Part shown: positions 1 through 10,884 of the stretch, piece after piece
How positions within the stretch are numbered: position 1 is the first letter of the stretch
How the letters are laid out: every line of letters begins with the position of its first letter
From: Psoroptes ovis
Taxonomy: Eukaryota > Arthropoda > Arachnida > Sarcoptiformes > Psoroptidae
Direction of reading: 5' to 3'
Assembly: GCA_002943765.1 (NCBI GenBank)
Contig: PQWQ01000008.1
Location: 62,001-126,000 of the forward strand
DNA: 64,000 nucleotides
Program-made: the position numbers and the translations under genes
The notes under the pieces: model-generated
The model's input: the letters and a program-made list of their open reading frames with translations, nothing else
Told to the model about the DNA's origin: nothing
Databases searched by the model: none

Positions 1-680
1 ATCTGGTAAAATGATTAGTCGAATGGTTGATAGAGTAAGTGGGAGAGAGAGAGAGAGTTGAAGTGTGGGAGTGGAAGAGTGATTAACGATAATTGCAATT
101 CAATCGATAATTTCAGTGGATTGACCCTGTTGGAAATGCTGATCTTTGTACCTTCAGAGAGCGTTTAAGACCTTTGAAGATTGAAGACCCTTAAAGATCA
201 TAGGACTAAGAATTTGATTGAAACTTGATCCGAATTTCAAAAGGGTGCAATGAGAGGTGAAAATGAGGATGTAGAAAGGGGTAAGGAATTGCCATTCAAG
301 TCTTCATCTTTGCACCAGTACTGGTAGTATTTTTGATTATCCAAGGAGTGAAGATGACATGTAACATGGTGGTGGTCATCTTGATGCGTATCATAAAGAC
401 CATCACGATGACCATCATGGTGGTCATCATCATGGTCTACCAATGATGATCGTTGAATGAATGATCAATCAAAGGTAGAAAAACCTTTCAAAAAACATTT
501 ACCATTGCCATCAACAATCGTAGCATTCATAGATCTCATAGATGAATGGCTGCGCTTAATCATGAAATCTAAAAGAAAATTTGCTTTCTTAAGAAAACTT
601 TCTTAAGTGAAAATCATAGACTTTCGATGTTTCAACTTGGCTTACCCGGTTTTGTCCACTAATTGGCCGACAAACATGTA

Positions 681-762
681 TTAGGTTGTCCCATAAGTTT
701 TTGCCGTTTTTCAAATTTTTTTTTCATTCTAAAAACGGCAAAAACTTATGGGACAGCCTGAT
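681..762. mobile_element. Palindromic mariner-type mini-MITE, B type
   Basis: The left tip TTAGGTTGTCCCATAAG is mirrored at the right end (CTTATGGGACAGCCTGA), with TA on both flanks. The arms continue through TTTTTGCCGTTTTT / AAAAACGGCAAAAA, giving a long near-perfect hairpin with a T-rich loop. No coding capacity. Confidence 0.85.
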
Positions 763-900
763 ATTTACATGATGCATGGCTGCATGGCTATGCGTGTGTA
801 ATCATATCATATGTTTATGATTTCGTGAATGAAATGAATTCATGTTTTTTGACCAGAAAACAATTGTTCAAACATTCATGAATATCAAAAACGAAATATA

Positions 901-982
901 TTAGGTTGTCCGAAAAGTTCTGGCGGATTTTCATCGAGCAACTCTATTGTGATTAAGCGCGATGAACTTTTCGGACAACCTA
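901..982 (+). mobile_element. Palindromic mariner-type mini-MITE, A type
   Basis: It has TTAGGTTGTCCGAAAAGTTC tips in inverted orientation, a preceding TA, and the A-type core GAGCAACTCTATTGTGATTAAGCG in forward orientation. No coding capacity. Confidence 0.85.
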
Positions 983-1289
983 ACAATATTTTTCCCCCTC
1001 AAAAAAAAACGATCCTTAATTTTCAGTCTGATCTTTTCAAAGGATGGAGGTTTACAGGCTTGAAGGCTTGCAGGCTTATTACCTGTTGGTTTTTTTTAAA
1101 ATGAAATCTTTAAAAAGCAAAATGAATGAAAGTAATCAAAGGGGAAAAATCATCATTTAATGATCATGTATTTCATGATGCAGGTCAGTCGCTGATTATT
1201 TATCCGAGATGGTTACCCGAGGAGGAGGAGTAGGAGGAGGAGGAGAAAGTTTATTTTTAGCCAAAGGAATTATAATCATTGTGAATATA

Positions 1290-1371
1290 TTAGGTTGTCC
1301 GAAAAGTTCATTACGCTTAATCGGATAGCGTTCGATGATGAAAATTGGCCAAAACTTTTCGGACAACCTAA
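1290..1371 (-). mobile_element. Palindromic mariner-type mini-MITE, A type
   Basis: Same tips as the copy at 901-982, with the A core in reverse orientation (ATTACGCTTAATCGGATAG then GATGAAAATTGGCC). Flanked by TA on both sides. It lies about 240 bp upstream of the first coding exon. Confidence 0.85.
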
Positions 1372-1609
1372 TACAAATTTAGAGAAATGGATGGAGAAAT
1401 TAATTTCTTAAAATATAAAAATCGATTAAATCGATTTAGTTTGAATCGAAATCGAATTAATTTGATTCGAATTAAATTTGATTCGATTTTGATTCGATAA
1501 TTACGTATCAAACATTCATATTTGATCAATAATCGATTGTATCGAATAGTGATTTTAAATTTAAATTTTTCTCTATTTTCACAACCCTTTGTAGCCGACC
1601 GAAAAAGAA

Positions 1610-4600
1610 ATGGTCAACATCGATAGCCTCCGGGAAATTGTCGAAAAACAACCCTTAGCAAGGTCCGATCCATTCGATCCACCATCACCACCGTTGTCGG
1701 CATTTTTACCACCACCACCTGATGCTGTGGTATCGTCACCGACTACGCCTCAGGCATCGCCCGGTTCAACATCATCGATAGTGCCGATATCTGTTCTTCA
1801 ACAGCAACAGCAGCAGCAGCAACAACAACAAGAGTCACAATTACGGCATCACAGCAGCGATGAACAGCCCCCAATATCTTCGAATGAACTAAACTATGAC
1901 CCTAATCAACAATCATTATCATCGGCCACAGGGTACAAAAGCTTGTCGCATCCACAAATACCAATCGAACCAATCAGTACGTTTAAAGCACCTGAACCCG
2001 AAATGCCTGCATCAAGTTTCAACATGGAAACCATTTCGACAATTTTGCCGCAACAAACGCAGCTGATACAGTCACAATCACCGCAGCAGCCTCAGCATCA
2101 GCAATCAATGCAACAGCACCAGCAATTGATGCAGCAGCATCAGCAATCAATGCAGCACCAGCAGCCAGAACCAATCCATTTTACTACGTCAAAAAATTCA
2201 ATTATTAGCATTGAAAATGCTGGCAACTTGAATGATGGTAGTGATTTCATACAAAACGTAAACGTTATGGATTATCAACTGACTAGTCCGAATAATCCGA
2301 CCAATCCGACTAATCCAAATTCAAATAATGATATGGGAGCGTTGAGAATGACCAATGTACCACCGGAAGGTGGCGTTAGCAGCACTGGAAATTCGGTAAT
2401 CAGTATCGCCGATGATATGAACAATAATTTCAATAGCAACAGTGATATGAACAATATGATTATGACCAATAATAATACCGTTAATAATAATGGTAATGGT
2501 CTCAATGGTAATGGTCACAATGGCCTAAATGTTGTCGAAGATGATGATGAAGGTTATGCATATAACACTGAAAACTTGGATGAAAATGGTAAAAAAATCA
2601 GCGTTTATCAACGACCTGTTGACCTTAGTGAACTGAATTTGGGCATTAAATTCGATATCTACGGTCAAAATCAGCAGCCCCAGTCATCATCGATGCAAGA
2701 TTACGGCCAAATGAATGGTCAAAGTTCAACGAAAACCGATGACATTATATCGCCGGAGGCAATATTTAATTTTGATAATCAACACCACGATCAATCATCA
2801 ACGAATTCAGATTCGCAGCAGCAACCACCAACACAGATTGAAGGATTATCAACGATTACAATTGTACAAGATGATGTTATCGATGATCATCGTCATAGCC
2901 CGAGCGGTCACAATGGTGGCCCTATGATCAATCAAGATCAATCATCAATGATTAATACGAAAAATAATCAAAACAACAATAACAATAACCCTCAATATAC
3001 CCTACTCAACGATAATCTAATGTATGATATGAGCTCATTAGATTTACCACCATTACCACCACCATTGATACCATCATTAGCATCATTGACCCAGTCACAA
3101 CAACAGCCGCAGCCGGCAATATTTACAGATTTCATTGATTACGAGCAACAAATACCGCCACCAGCGCCACCATCGATGTCCTCGCCGCCGCCGCCACCAC
3201 CACCACCAAGACAATATGAACAGCCCCCATCAAATTCATGGTCCTCATCGTCTTCGGCGAATCAACAACCCTTGGATTATCATAACAATGATGATAACAA
3301 CGGTGGCGGTGGACCGCAACAAATCGAATACGGTGGTTTCATCCCAATTAAGAAACCTTATGCGGATGATGTCGGTAACAGTCACAATAATCGTGACAAT
3401 CACCAAACATCATTTAACAATGATAATAACCCTGATTACCTCGGGCAAAATGGTCATCGACCACCACCACCATCGTCAAAAGCACCGTATGAATATACCA
3501 TCACCAATACCGTTGATTATCTTCAACAGCGGCCAGCGCCGCCACCACCGCAACCAGAGCAACCACCACCAATGCCGATGCGACCACCGCAGCCGCCACC
3601 AAGTCACAGTCCACCACCGCCGCCGCAGCAACCAGAGCAGCCGCCACCGATGCCGATGAGACCACCATCGCCACCTATGCAACAACAGCCGCATCATAAT
3701 CAACGTCGTCCTCCGCCGCCCCCGCCGCCGCCGCAGCCGCATCCAAATTTCAATCATCCTAACCAGGATGGCTACAATGATAATCAGCGACCTGTTTATT
3801 ATAAAAATTTCGAAACCGATTACATAGGGCCTGGAACTTATGATAATGAACCGAAATCAATATTTAAGCCTTTGATGTTTAACCAGCAAAAATCAAATAA
3901 CAATGACCTTAATAAGCCTCAATTATCGTTGAACAAGATACATGACCTACATATAAGGCCATTCGTATACAATGGCCATGATGGATCGAAAAAATTCCGT
4001 AATCTACCGGTAAACGAACAAGAATTCTACGTTACGGTTAATAAAATAATGCAGAAATCCCGTAATAATAATCAAAATAATCAAAATAAATTCGAATCAT
4101 CATTTAATAACAATAATGGTAATGGTCACAATGGTAACAATGGTCACAATGGTAATGGTCACAATAGTCACAATCATAATCGTTTACCATCATATTTACC
4201 GAAAGTAAATTTTTATCGTCCACCAATGAATAAGAATGGTAATAATCATAAATTTAATCAAAATCAAAATCGACGACCTTCAATGACCATGAGTGGTAGT
4301 AGTAGTAATCATAATAAGAATCAATTCTTGGATAATCATCATAAATTGATTGCACAAGATTTTGAATTGAGTATGTATTGACCTTATTGGCCTTATAAAT
4401 ACCTTAAGATTGACCCCTAAAAAACCCTTTGACCTTTTTGAACCCTCTTAAACCCTTTGAAACCCTATGATTCCTCTCTTTTTTGGCCCCTTTCAAACCT
4501 TCAAAGACCTTTAAAGACCCTTTTGACCCTTTGGGCCCAATAAACCCTTAAATTTCACCTTGTTTGACCTCTTAAATTAATCGTATTTACCTGTGTTTTA

Positions 4601-5460
4601 TTCATTTTTTTTTTCAATTCGTCTTAAAAGAATTCTTAAAAGATGAATTACCACCAGGTGCATCATATAATCCACGTGATGTTGGCCTCGATGAAGCTGT
4701 ATTAGCACAAATACATTTATTAGATAGTGGTATAGGTGGTTATCGTCTGCCGGCAGCTGGATCATCACCTTTGGCCCATGTTAATGGTGGTGGCGCTGCT
4801 GGTGGTGGTCGTGGTTATCGTTTCAATGCTGCGCATCATAAAAATCATTTTTATCGTCCAAATTTTTTCCATAATCGTCATAAACCATCTTCAGCATCAG
4901 CAGGAGCTGTCACATCATCATCCACCACATCAAAATTAGTGCCAAATAATAAAAAACCAAGTCATAGCCATCAAACGTCATTAATGAATGCTGCAAGTGT
5001 ACCACAAGCAATGAACAGTTTCGTAATGCCATATATTTATCCATCATATCATCGTGGTCGTCATCATTCAGCCGCACGTGTAAAAGGTTTCTATCCGGTA
5101 TATGGTTATCGTGCAGCTGCCGCATCAGAGTTACGGCCACAATTTGTACTGCCATCTGGTAAAGATTTAACAGTTGCGATAGCTCAATCGCCAGCAGCGC
5201 CACCATCAGGCGTATCAGCAAAACATTTTAAATTTTTAACACAACAAAAAAATTATCATCATTTGAGAAAGTCACCATCATCATCGTCATCATCAGCGGC
5301 TGCAGCAGCAGCGCCACCACCAGCAGCAACAATACCGCTTACAGCTACCACATCGCTAATATTAGATCAACGTCCATTAATGACCAATATTTTCGGTATT
5401 CGATCGATTAAAGGTATTCGATCACTAGTCTCCTATTTAACTGGTGGAGTATCTGGTTGA
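1610..5460 (+). CDS. Unidentified 1196-residue Pro/Gln/Asn-rich protein, two exons
   Basis: I do not recognise this protein. Exon 1 is 1610-4370 and exon 2 is 4631-5460. The donor GTATGT at 4371 is consensus, and the acceptor follows a T-rich tract ending TTAAAAG. One leftover base plus two gives AAA, so the frame is kept and the total is 1197 codons. An alternative acceptor 12 bases downstream also keeps frame. Residues 1-60 are Pro/Ser-rich, about 63-74 are poly-Gln, and about 480-710 are dense in Pro and PPMPMRPP-like repeats. A less repetitive block at about 735-820 (KIHDLHIRPFVYNGHDGSKK) may be the most conserved part, and Asn/Gly/His repeats follow. Exon 2 adds a compact segment (YNPRDVGLDEAVLAQIHLLD) and a Tyr/His/Arg-rich tail. 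ATG 1610 has a good context but no signal peptide follows; a possible acceptor at 1594 in the same phase means the true N-terminus could be further upstream. A structural or matrix-like role is only a guess. Confidence 0.72.
4371..4630 (+). other. Intron with degenerate ACCCTTTGA words
   Basis: This 260-nt intron separates the two exons of the first gene. From about 4400 to 4560 it is packed with variants of AACCCTTTGA / ACCCTTTTGA, a degenerate simple repeat seen in scattered form elsewhere in the window (as AAAGGGTT). Confidence 0.6.
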
Positions 5461-6332
5461 TTCGTTTTCGTTGAGGACCAAAAAAAAAAAAAACAATTAA
5501 TTAATCAGCTGATTAATCGATTAATTAATTAAAACAATCGATTTTTTTCCATTATTCGTTGATCTTTGACAATGTCTCGTTTTTTTTTTCTTTGGCCTTA
5601 TTTTTATTATTATTATTCTATTCACAATTTTAAATTCACATTCACATTCACTCAAATCAATCAATCAATTAATCAAAATCGTCCAAATCCACACACATTG
5701 CTGCTGCACATTGTCACCAAGTCAATCACAATTAATCACATTCACAATTAATCAAAAATTAATTAATTCACGCCCACACACCCACTCACATTCACATTTA
5801 CATTTATTTGTATTTTTTTTTCAGTTCAAATTCAATTTATATTTATTCATCGAATCTGATTCATCATTAATTATAATTAACGTATCTTATTCAATACATT
5901 TTCAAAGCGATACAAATCACGTTTTAATTATTTTTGTTTTTACTTGATTTGATTAATTAATTGATTCTAATTAATCAATCGATTAATTAATCGATCAAAT
6001 AATCGATTAATCGATTGATTAATTAATCAACACACACACACACACACGCACGCGCATTTATACAAGTGATATATTTTCTTTTGAACAACAAATACAAATT
6101 TCAAGTTAAAACTTTTTCAAATTGAAATCAATTTTTTTCTCTGAATCTTTGAATTTTCATGATTTTCATTTCATTGTAAATAATTAATTAATTAATATTT
6201 TTTTTCTTCATTATTTTTGCTAATTAATAATTTCTCTAATTAATTATTTTACTTTCAATCGATATGAATATATTCAATCAATCAATCAATTACTTATTAT
6301 TATTATTATTATTTTTGATTATCATTTTAAAT

Positions 6333-6338
6333 AATAAA
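6333..6338 (+). terminator. Candidate polyadenylation signal AATAAA
   Basis: First exact AATAAA that I found downstream of the first gene, about 870 nt after its stop. AT-rich sequence makes chance matches common. Confidence 0.25.
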
Positions 6339-6874
6339 AATACATATATGTGTGAAATGCAAGCTCAAATTTGTTTGTTTTGAATTATTATCATTAAGAT
6401 GTTATCTTTGACTTATCAAAAATTAATTTTTTTTCCGATTAAATAAGATTCAAATCAGATTAAAATCAAATCAATCCTTGTTTACATTAAACATTATCCT
6501 TTGTTCGTAATCTAATCTATTCGAGATTAATTAAATTTTTTCCATTGAAAAATTGGTCATTATTTATCAATCAATCAATCAATCAATCACAGTCATTGAT
6601 GATAATAATAATCATACTCATCATATTTCATCATTGATTAAAAGATTGTGGGCATAAATATCAAGATAACAAGGCCTATTAATTCACCGGTGATTCTAAG
6701 ATAATGATAATGATTTCAAAGACGTTCATTAATTCAAAGAAAAATTTTTGGCCAAAATGAAAACCGTGAGAAAAGGAAAAAATCAGCAACGGATACGATA
6801 ATTTGAAGTAATTTAAAAGTTATTAATTAAGATGCTTAATGAACTGATTTGTGCAAACTAATGAAACAAAAATA

Positions 6875-6954
6875 TTAGGTTGTCCGAAAAGTTTTGGTCG
6901 ATTTTCATTAGCAACTCTATTGATTGAGCCGAATGAACTTTTCGGACAGCCTAA
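6875..6954 (+). mobile_element. Palindromic mariner-type mini-MITE, A type
   Basis: Tips TTAGGTTGTCCGAAAAG and CTTTTCGGACAGCCTAA, a TA before the left end, and a shortened A core (AGCAACTCTATTGATTGAGC) in forward orientation. Confidence 0.85.
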
Positions 6955-7218
6955 TCAGATCATAATCATAATTGACTTAAAAATAAAATGTCAATGGCTT
7001 TGCCATTGAATCTGAATTATCATTGAATTTTGATTAATTATATCATTCATTTGGCAAAATGAGTTACGTCGACTTCGATAATTTCCGCCCCTCAAACAGC
7101 ACCACGGCTATTACCTGTAATAATAATTAATAATTAACAATTTTCGATTCCGGTGTTTTTTTTTCACATAATAATAATTAATAACAGTAATTGTCAATTG
7201 ATTTCCTCTCAATATATA

Positions 7219-7300
7219 TTAGGCTGTCCAAAAAGTTCATTCAGTTTAATCAATAGAGAGTTGTTCATGAAATTATGCCAGAACTTTACGGACAGCCGAA
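7219..7300 (-). mobile_element. Degenerate mariner-type mini-MITE, A type
   Basis: Left tip TTAGGCTGTCCAAAAAG, right tip CTTTACGGACAGCCGAA, TA on both flanks, and a diverged reverse A core (TTTAATCAATAGAGAGTTG). It lies about 590 bp upstream of the secreted-protein gene. Confidence 0.75.
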
Positions 7301-7625
7301 TACAACAATTTTCTATTTTTAACAATTTTGATAACTTTGAAATCTTTTGCGTAACAAAATCAGCATTATCAGCGATTGTTATCGCATTGTTTTTCAATGG
7401 AAAATTTACAGGTAAAATTTACCTGTAAATTTTGCTGTATTTTCTTCCAAGTTTTACCTTTGTCGGCTTTATTTCTATTAATATTTATATTTAATATTAT
7501 CTATTTGTGAATTATGATTTCAAATACAAATAAACAGATAAACACAGGTAAACCATTGAAAACAGTGGGCGTATCACACGTACGTAATGCAAGGTAAACA
7601 CTTTGAAACATTCGAATATTTTTGA

Positions 7626-7634
7626 TATAAAAAG
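7626..7634 (+). promoter_or_regulatory. Candidate TATA box of the secreted-protein gene
   Basis: TATAAAAAG stands about 250 nt upstream of the start codon of the Gly/Ala/Lys-rich gene. It would place transcription start near 7655-7665 and leave a 5' UTR of about 225 nt. This is inferred from the motif alone, in AT-rich sequence. Confidence 0.35.
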
Positions 7635-7885
7635 CTGATTGATTTCTTAGGAAACAACAACAAAACACATTCAAATCATTCAAATGTTTTGTTTGATTCA
7701 TTTGATTTGAAACCAGCTGAGATCAATAATTCAGTGATAAATATCGAATCTCATTGATTCATTGATTAATCAATTCATACGTTTCCAGCTTAAAATATCT
7801 GTGATATATTTGCTTTTAATAATTTGTTGAATTTGTGAATATTTTCTGCGTGTGAATCTCTCTGAAATTCCTCGAGATTTTAAAA

Positions 7886-8980
7886 ATGATGAAATTTACC
7901 CCTTTGGTTTTAATAATCGTATTGATTGCCGTCGGTAGCCAAGCTCAACTAATGGAACAGTCATCAAATGATGATCCAATGATGGTAGCTGAAACGGCTG
8001 CAGTCGGTGCAGCTAAAGGTGGTGTTGCCGCAGCTAAAGCTGGTTTCAAAAAAGGTGGCGCTGCCGGTGCTAAAGCTGGCAAAGCTGCATTTGCTGCTGG
8101 CGGTGTTAAAGGTGGTAAAAAAGGTAAATGAATTGTCTCTGTTTTTGTCTTTGAAATGGCCCATAAATGACCCATAAATGATTCATTTGTTTGCTTCTAA
8201 TCAGGTGCATTTGCTGCTGGTGCCGCTGGTGGCGCTGCTGGATTTAAGAAAGGTATTATTGATTTGTATTTGATTAATTATGATGGAATAATTAACCTTT
8301 TCAATCAATTGGTTATAATTGATTTAAAGGTGGTAAAGCTGGCGCAGCCGGTGCTGCTGGCGGTAAATTCGCCAAATTCGGTAAAAAAGGTGTCTTCAAA
8401 AAAGTTGCCGGCGCTGGTTTCAATAAGAAATTCGCAACCATTAAAACATTAGGCATGGCACAAGGGTAAGGTTTTTGAAGAAATATGGGGTTGTCCGTAA
8501 AGTTTTTGCCCATTTTCACATGTTTTTCAATCAGTGAATCGGCAAAAACTTTCCGGACAACCTAATAATTATTATTCATTGATTCATTATTTATTGATTC
8601 AATTGAATAGCTTTAAATTCGGTAAAGTTGGCGGTGCATTCGCCACCGGTGGTGTCGCTGGTGCATTCGGTAAAAAAGGCAAGAAATTTGCTGCCGGCGG
8701 TGTTGCAGCAGGTTCGTAGTTGATGAATTGAATTAATTTGATTGTTTTAATTAACTTTTTGAATAATTAATTTGTTCGATTTTTTCACCAATTTACGATC
8801 TAAAATTTAGGTAAAAAAGGTGGCAAAAAATTCAAAAAAGGTTTTGCTGCCGCTGGCGGTGCTAAAGGTGGCAAGAAATTCTTTGCAGCCGGTAAAGCTG
8901 GCTTCAAAAAAGGTGCTGCAGCCGGTGCTAAAGCTGCATTCAAGAAAGGTGCTGCCGGTAAAAAGGTGGTCAAAGGTTAA
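7886..8980 (+). CDS. Secreted Gly/Ala/Lys/Phe-repeat protein, 230 residues, five exons
   Basis: Exons are 7886-8123, 8205-8252, 8330-8465, 8611-8711 and 8811-8980, each bounded by GT..AG and summing to exactly 231 codons with one continuous reading of the repeat. Residues 1-20 are a clear signal peptide (MMKFTPLVLIIVLIAVGSQA), followed by a short acidic stretch (EQSSNDDPMM). The rest is built from GGA/GAA/GFKKGG/GKKGKKF-like units rich in Gly, Ala, Lys and Phe, very cationic, with no Cys. Exon borders fall inside Gly codons (GGT/GGC), which suggests growth by duplication of small repeat exons. Intron 3 carries a mini-MITE, and the last donor (GTTCGT) is weaker than the others. The product should be secreted. 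A cationic membrane-active, cuticle- or silk-like role would each fit the composition, but I do not recognise the family and assign no function. Confidence 0.85.
8486..8565. mobile_element. Mini-MITE inside intron 3 of the secreted-protein gene, C type
   Basis: Tips GGGGTTGTCCGTAAAG and CTTTCCGGACAACCTAA, TA on both flanks, arms continuing as TTTTTGCC / GGCAAAAA. It makes up 80 of the 145 nt of the intron at 8466-8610; removing it leaves 65 nt, a normal intron length here. Confidence 0.85.
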
Positions 8981-9411
8981 TTCTATTCATTAATTCGATT
9001 TGATCGATTGAATCGAATTAATGAATGAATTAATCAAGTCACTGGATTCGAATCGACTGGCTGATTGGCTTTATTCGAATGAATTCGATGATTTAAATTT
9101 CAAAAATTCCCATTTAAATTAATTAATCAATCAATTTCTTTCTTAAAAAACTCTTGTGTTCTTTCTTAATTATTATTTTCAATAATTAATCAAAATAAGA
9201 ATTATCATTATTATTATTATGAATTATTATTCACCTGTTGCTTTATTATTGTTTATTTTTGTTAATATTTTATTCCAATTATTTCAAATCATTTCAATTA
9301 TTATATTATGAATTCAAAATAATAATTTTCGAATAATAATAATCATTGATAACCCTCTTGGCACTTTGGAACTGTATTAATAACAATAACAAGAGCAACA
9401 AAAGGGTTTAA

Positions 9412-9560
9412 CCCTTAGAACTCGAGGCATTTACAGCGCAAGCGAGCCAGCAGCTCGACAATTTTTCAGAACTCATGTTAAAATAGTGACTGAGAGGCGC
9501 CTATCGAGTTGCTGCATTACATCTTATGGTGAGATATGCTCACCGCTCGAGTTTTAAGGG
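9412..9560. mobile_element. piggyBac-type MITE, copy 1 (149 bp)
   Basis: The element is flanked on both sides by TTAA (9408-9411 and 9561-9564), begins CCCTTAGAACTCGAG and ends CTCGAGTTTTAAGGG, so the 15-bp terminal inverted repeats differ at one position. A second copy at 32978-33129 matches along its length (for example GAGCCAGCAGCTCGACAATT and GGCGCCTATCGAGTTGCT). TTAA targets with CCC..GGG ends are the hallmark of piggyBac-family elements. There is no coding capacity. Confidence 0.8.
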
Positions 9561-9725
9561 TTAATATTATCATATTGCTCTCATTCTTTATCCATCTCTG
9601 ATCAATTGATCACCCGTAAATTCAATGATTTTGATTGATTTTGATATTTGTAATTATTTAAAATTTTATGAATGATTTCATCCATTTGATGATTTTCAAT
9701 CGATTTTTGCTCAGATCATTTTCCC

Positions 9726-9731
9726 AATAAA
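9726..9731 (+). terminator. Candidate polyadenylation signal AATAAA
   Basis: Nearest exact AATAAA I found after the secreted-protein gene, about 745 nt downstream and beyond the piggyBac-type element. Weak evidence. Confidence 0.2.
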
Positions 9732-10545
9732 TTAAATGAATGTACCTTTAACCCCTTTGAATAATATTTTCAAAAATCAATTAACCATCAATCCATTCAT
9801 ATTATCATATATTTCAATGATTAAATTTAGATCATTTCGTTGAATGATCGTTGCGCCATTTTTTGTTCAAAAATTTCTCCATTAATTTTAGCAACCTTCA
9901 GCCCGGCGTAGCCACAACTTGCTCTCCGTGGTCTTAATTAAGAAGACCTTAGATTCCCCCTGGCCATGAAATTATCTTCGTTAAAAAAATCTATGGGCAA
10001 ATATTTCCACATATGCGAATGACATTGAATTTTTTGTAGCGAGTGGGGGGGGGGAAATACACAACAAACGTAATTGAAGCATTGAAGCATAAAATAATAG
10101 ATTATAAATGGTGATTATTTCATATTTCAATATGGGCATTCATTATGTAATTATATCCACTCATATCAACAAGAAAACCTCAAAGATAATTATAAATCTG
10201 TAATTGAATTGTATTTTGTAAATAATATTTCAAATTTTGCTCAAAAAGGGGCGTAAAAAGGGGAAGGAAATTTGAAATTTTGTTTTGTTTTGTTGAAAGG
10301 TGCTTTTTGAAAGGTTTTGTTCACCAATGCGTAACTATGCTTCAAAGGTTTTCCCAAGATTCAAATTTAAGAAATCAATGAATGAATGTTCACTGTGATA
10401 TTTTCGGTGTTTTCCAAATGAATATGTTTGGCATTTTCAAACAGTGTAATCCGTTTCGAAATAAGAAAAAAAAAGCAAAAAAAAAATTTTCGCGGCAAAA
10501 CGTGTTTTTTGAAAAAATTTAAATTTTCAAAAAAATCAAATAAGT

Positions 10546-10560
10546 GGCGCCATCTGGTGG
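10546..10560. promoter_or_regulatory. CTCF-like binding motif
   Basis: GGCGCCATCTGGTGG is the reverse complement of CCACCAGATGGCGCC, which fits the conserved CTCF core CCASYAGRKGGCRS. GC-rich 15-mers like this are rare in the surrounding AT-rich DNA. Binding is inferred from the motif only. Confidence 0.4.
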
Positions 10561-10651
10561 CCAAATAATTAAACAAAATTTTCAAATTTATGATTTTTTG
10601 TAAATTATGAAATATATTTCCATATTTTTTTTTATTCATCTTAAAGATTAA

Positions 10652-10657
10652 TTTATT
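10652..10657 (-). terminator. Candidate polyadenylation signal of the GPCR gene
   Basis: TTTATT on the plus strand gives AATAAA on the minus strand about 490 nt after the GPCR stop codon. Weak evidence in AT-rich sequence. Confidence 0.25.
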
Positions 10658-10802
10658 TTTATTTTTAGACGAAAAAAAAAAAAAAAAAAATGAAGAAAAA
10701 GATTCATTAATCAAACATTACTTTAAAGAAAACCACCACACAAACGAAAACACAAAATTATTCATGAATAAAAAAAAATGTACAAAATTTCGAAGAAATA
10801 TA

Positions 10803-10884
10803 TTAGGCTGTCCGAAAAGTTCACTACGCTTAATCCGATAGAGTTGCTCGATGAAAATTGGCCAAAACTTTTCGGACAACCTGA
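10803..10884 (-). mobile_element. Palindromic mariner-type mini-MITE, A type
   Basis: TTAGGCTGTCCGAAAAGTTC and its inverted partner CTTTTCGGACAACCTGA bound a reverse A core (TTAATCCGATAGAGTTGCTC). It lies about 265 nt after the GPCR stop codon, so it may be in that 3' UTR. Confidence 0.85.

Larger units (their letters stand above)
1..1594. other. Upstream intergenic region of the first gene
   Basis: I see no supported gene here. The stretch holds three TA-flanked palindromic elements (listed separately), a GGA-rich purine run near 1218-1250 and an AT-rich segment with repeated ATCGATT/AATCGAT words at 1420-1545. At 362-460 there is a CAT/GAT/GGT-rich patch that reads as His/Asp-rich on either strand, but no convincing splice sites or start support an exon. 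The last bases before 1595 (a pyrimidine tract followed by TTTGTAG) could be a splice acceptor for the following gene, so an exon of that gene may lie here or outside the window. Confidence 0.5.
5461..7885. other. 3' UTR of the first gene and intergenic region
   Basis: No gene is supported here. It is very AT-rich, with TTAATTAAT/ATCGATTAAT words at 5500-6030, a CA repeat at about 6031-6050, TTATTA runs near 6295, and two mini-MITEs. Short open frames are low-complexity or overlap the repeats. The last part (7620-7885) looks like the promoter and 5' UTR of the secreted-protein gene. Confidence 0.5.

Noticed and set aside
8466..8610. Introner (intron created by a MITE)
   Set aside because: Removing the element leaves a 65-nt remainder with both splice sites, typical of local introns, so insertion into an existing intron is simpler.
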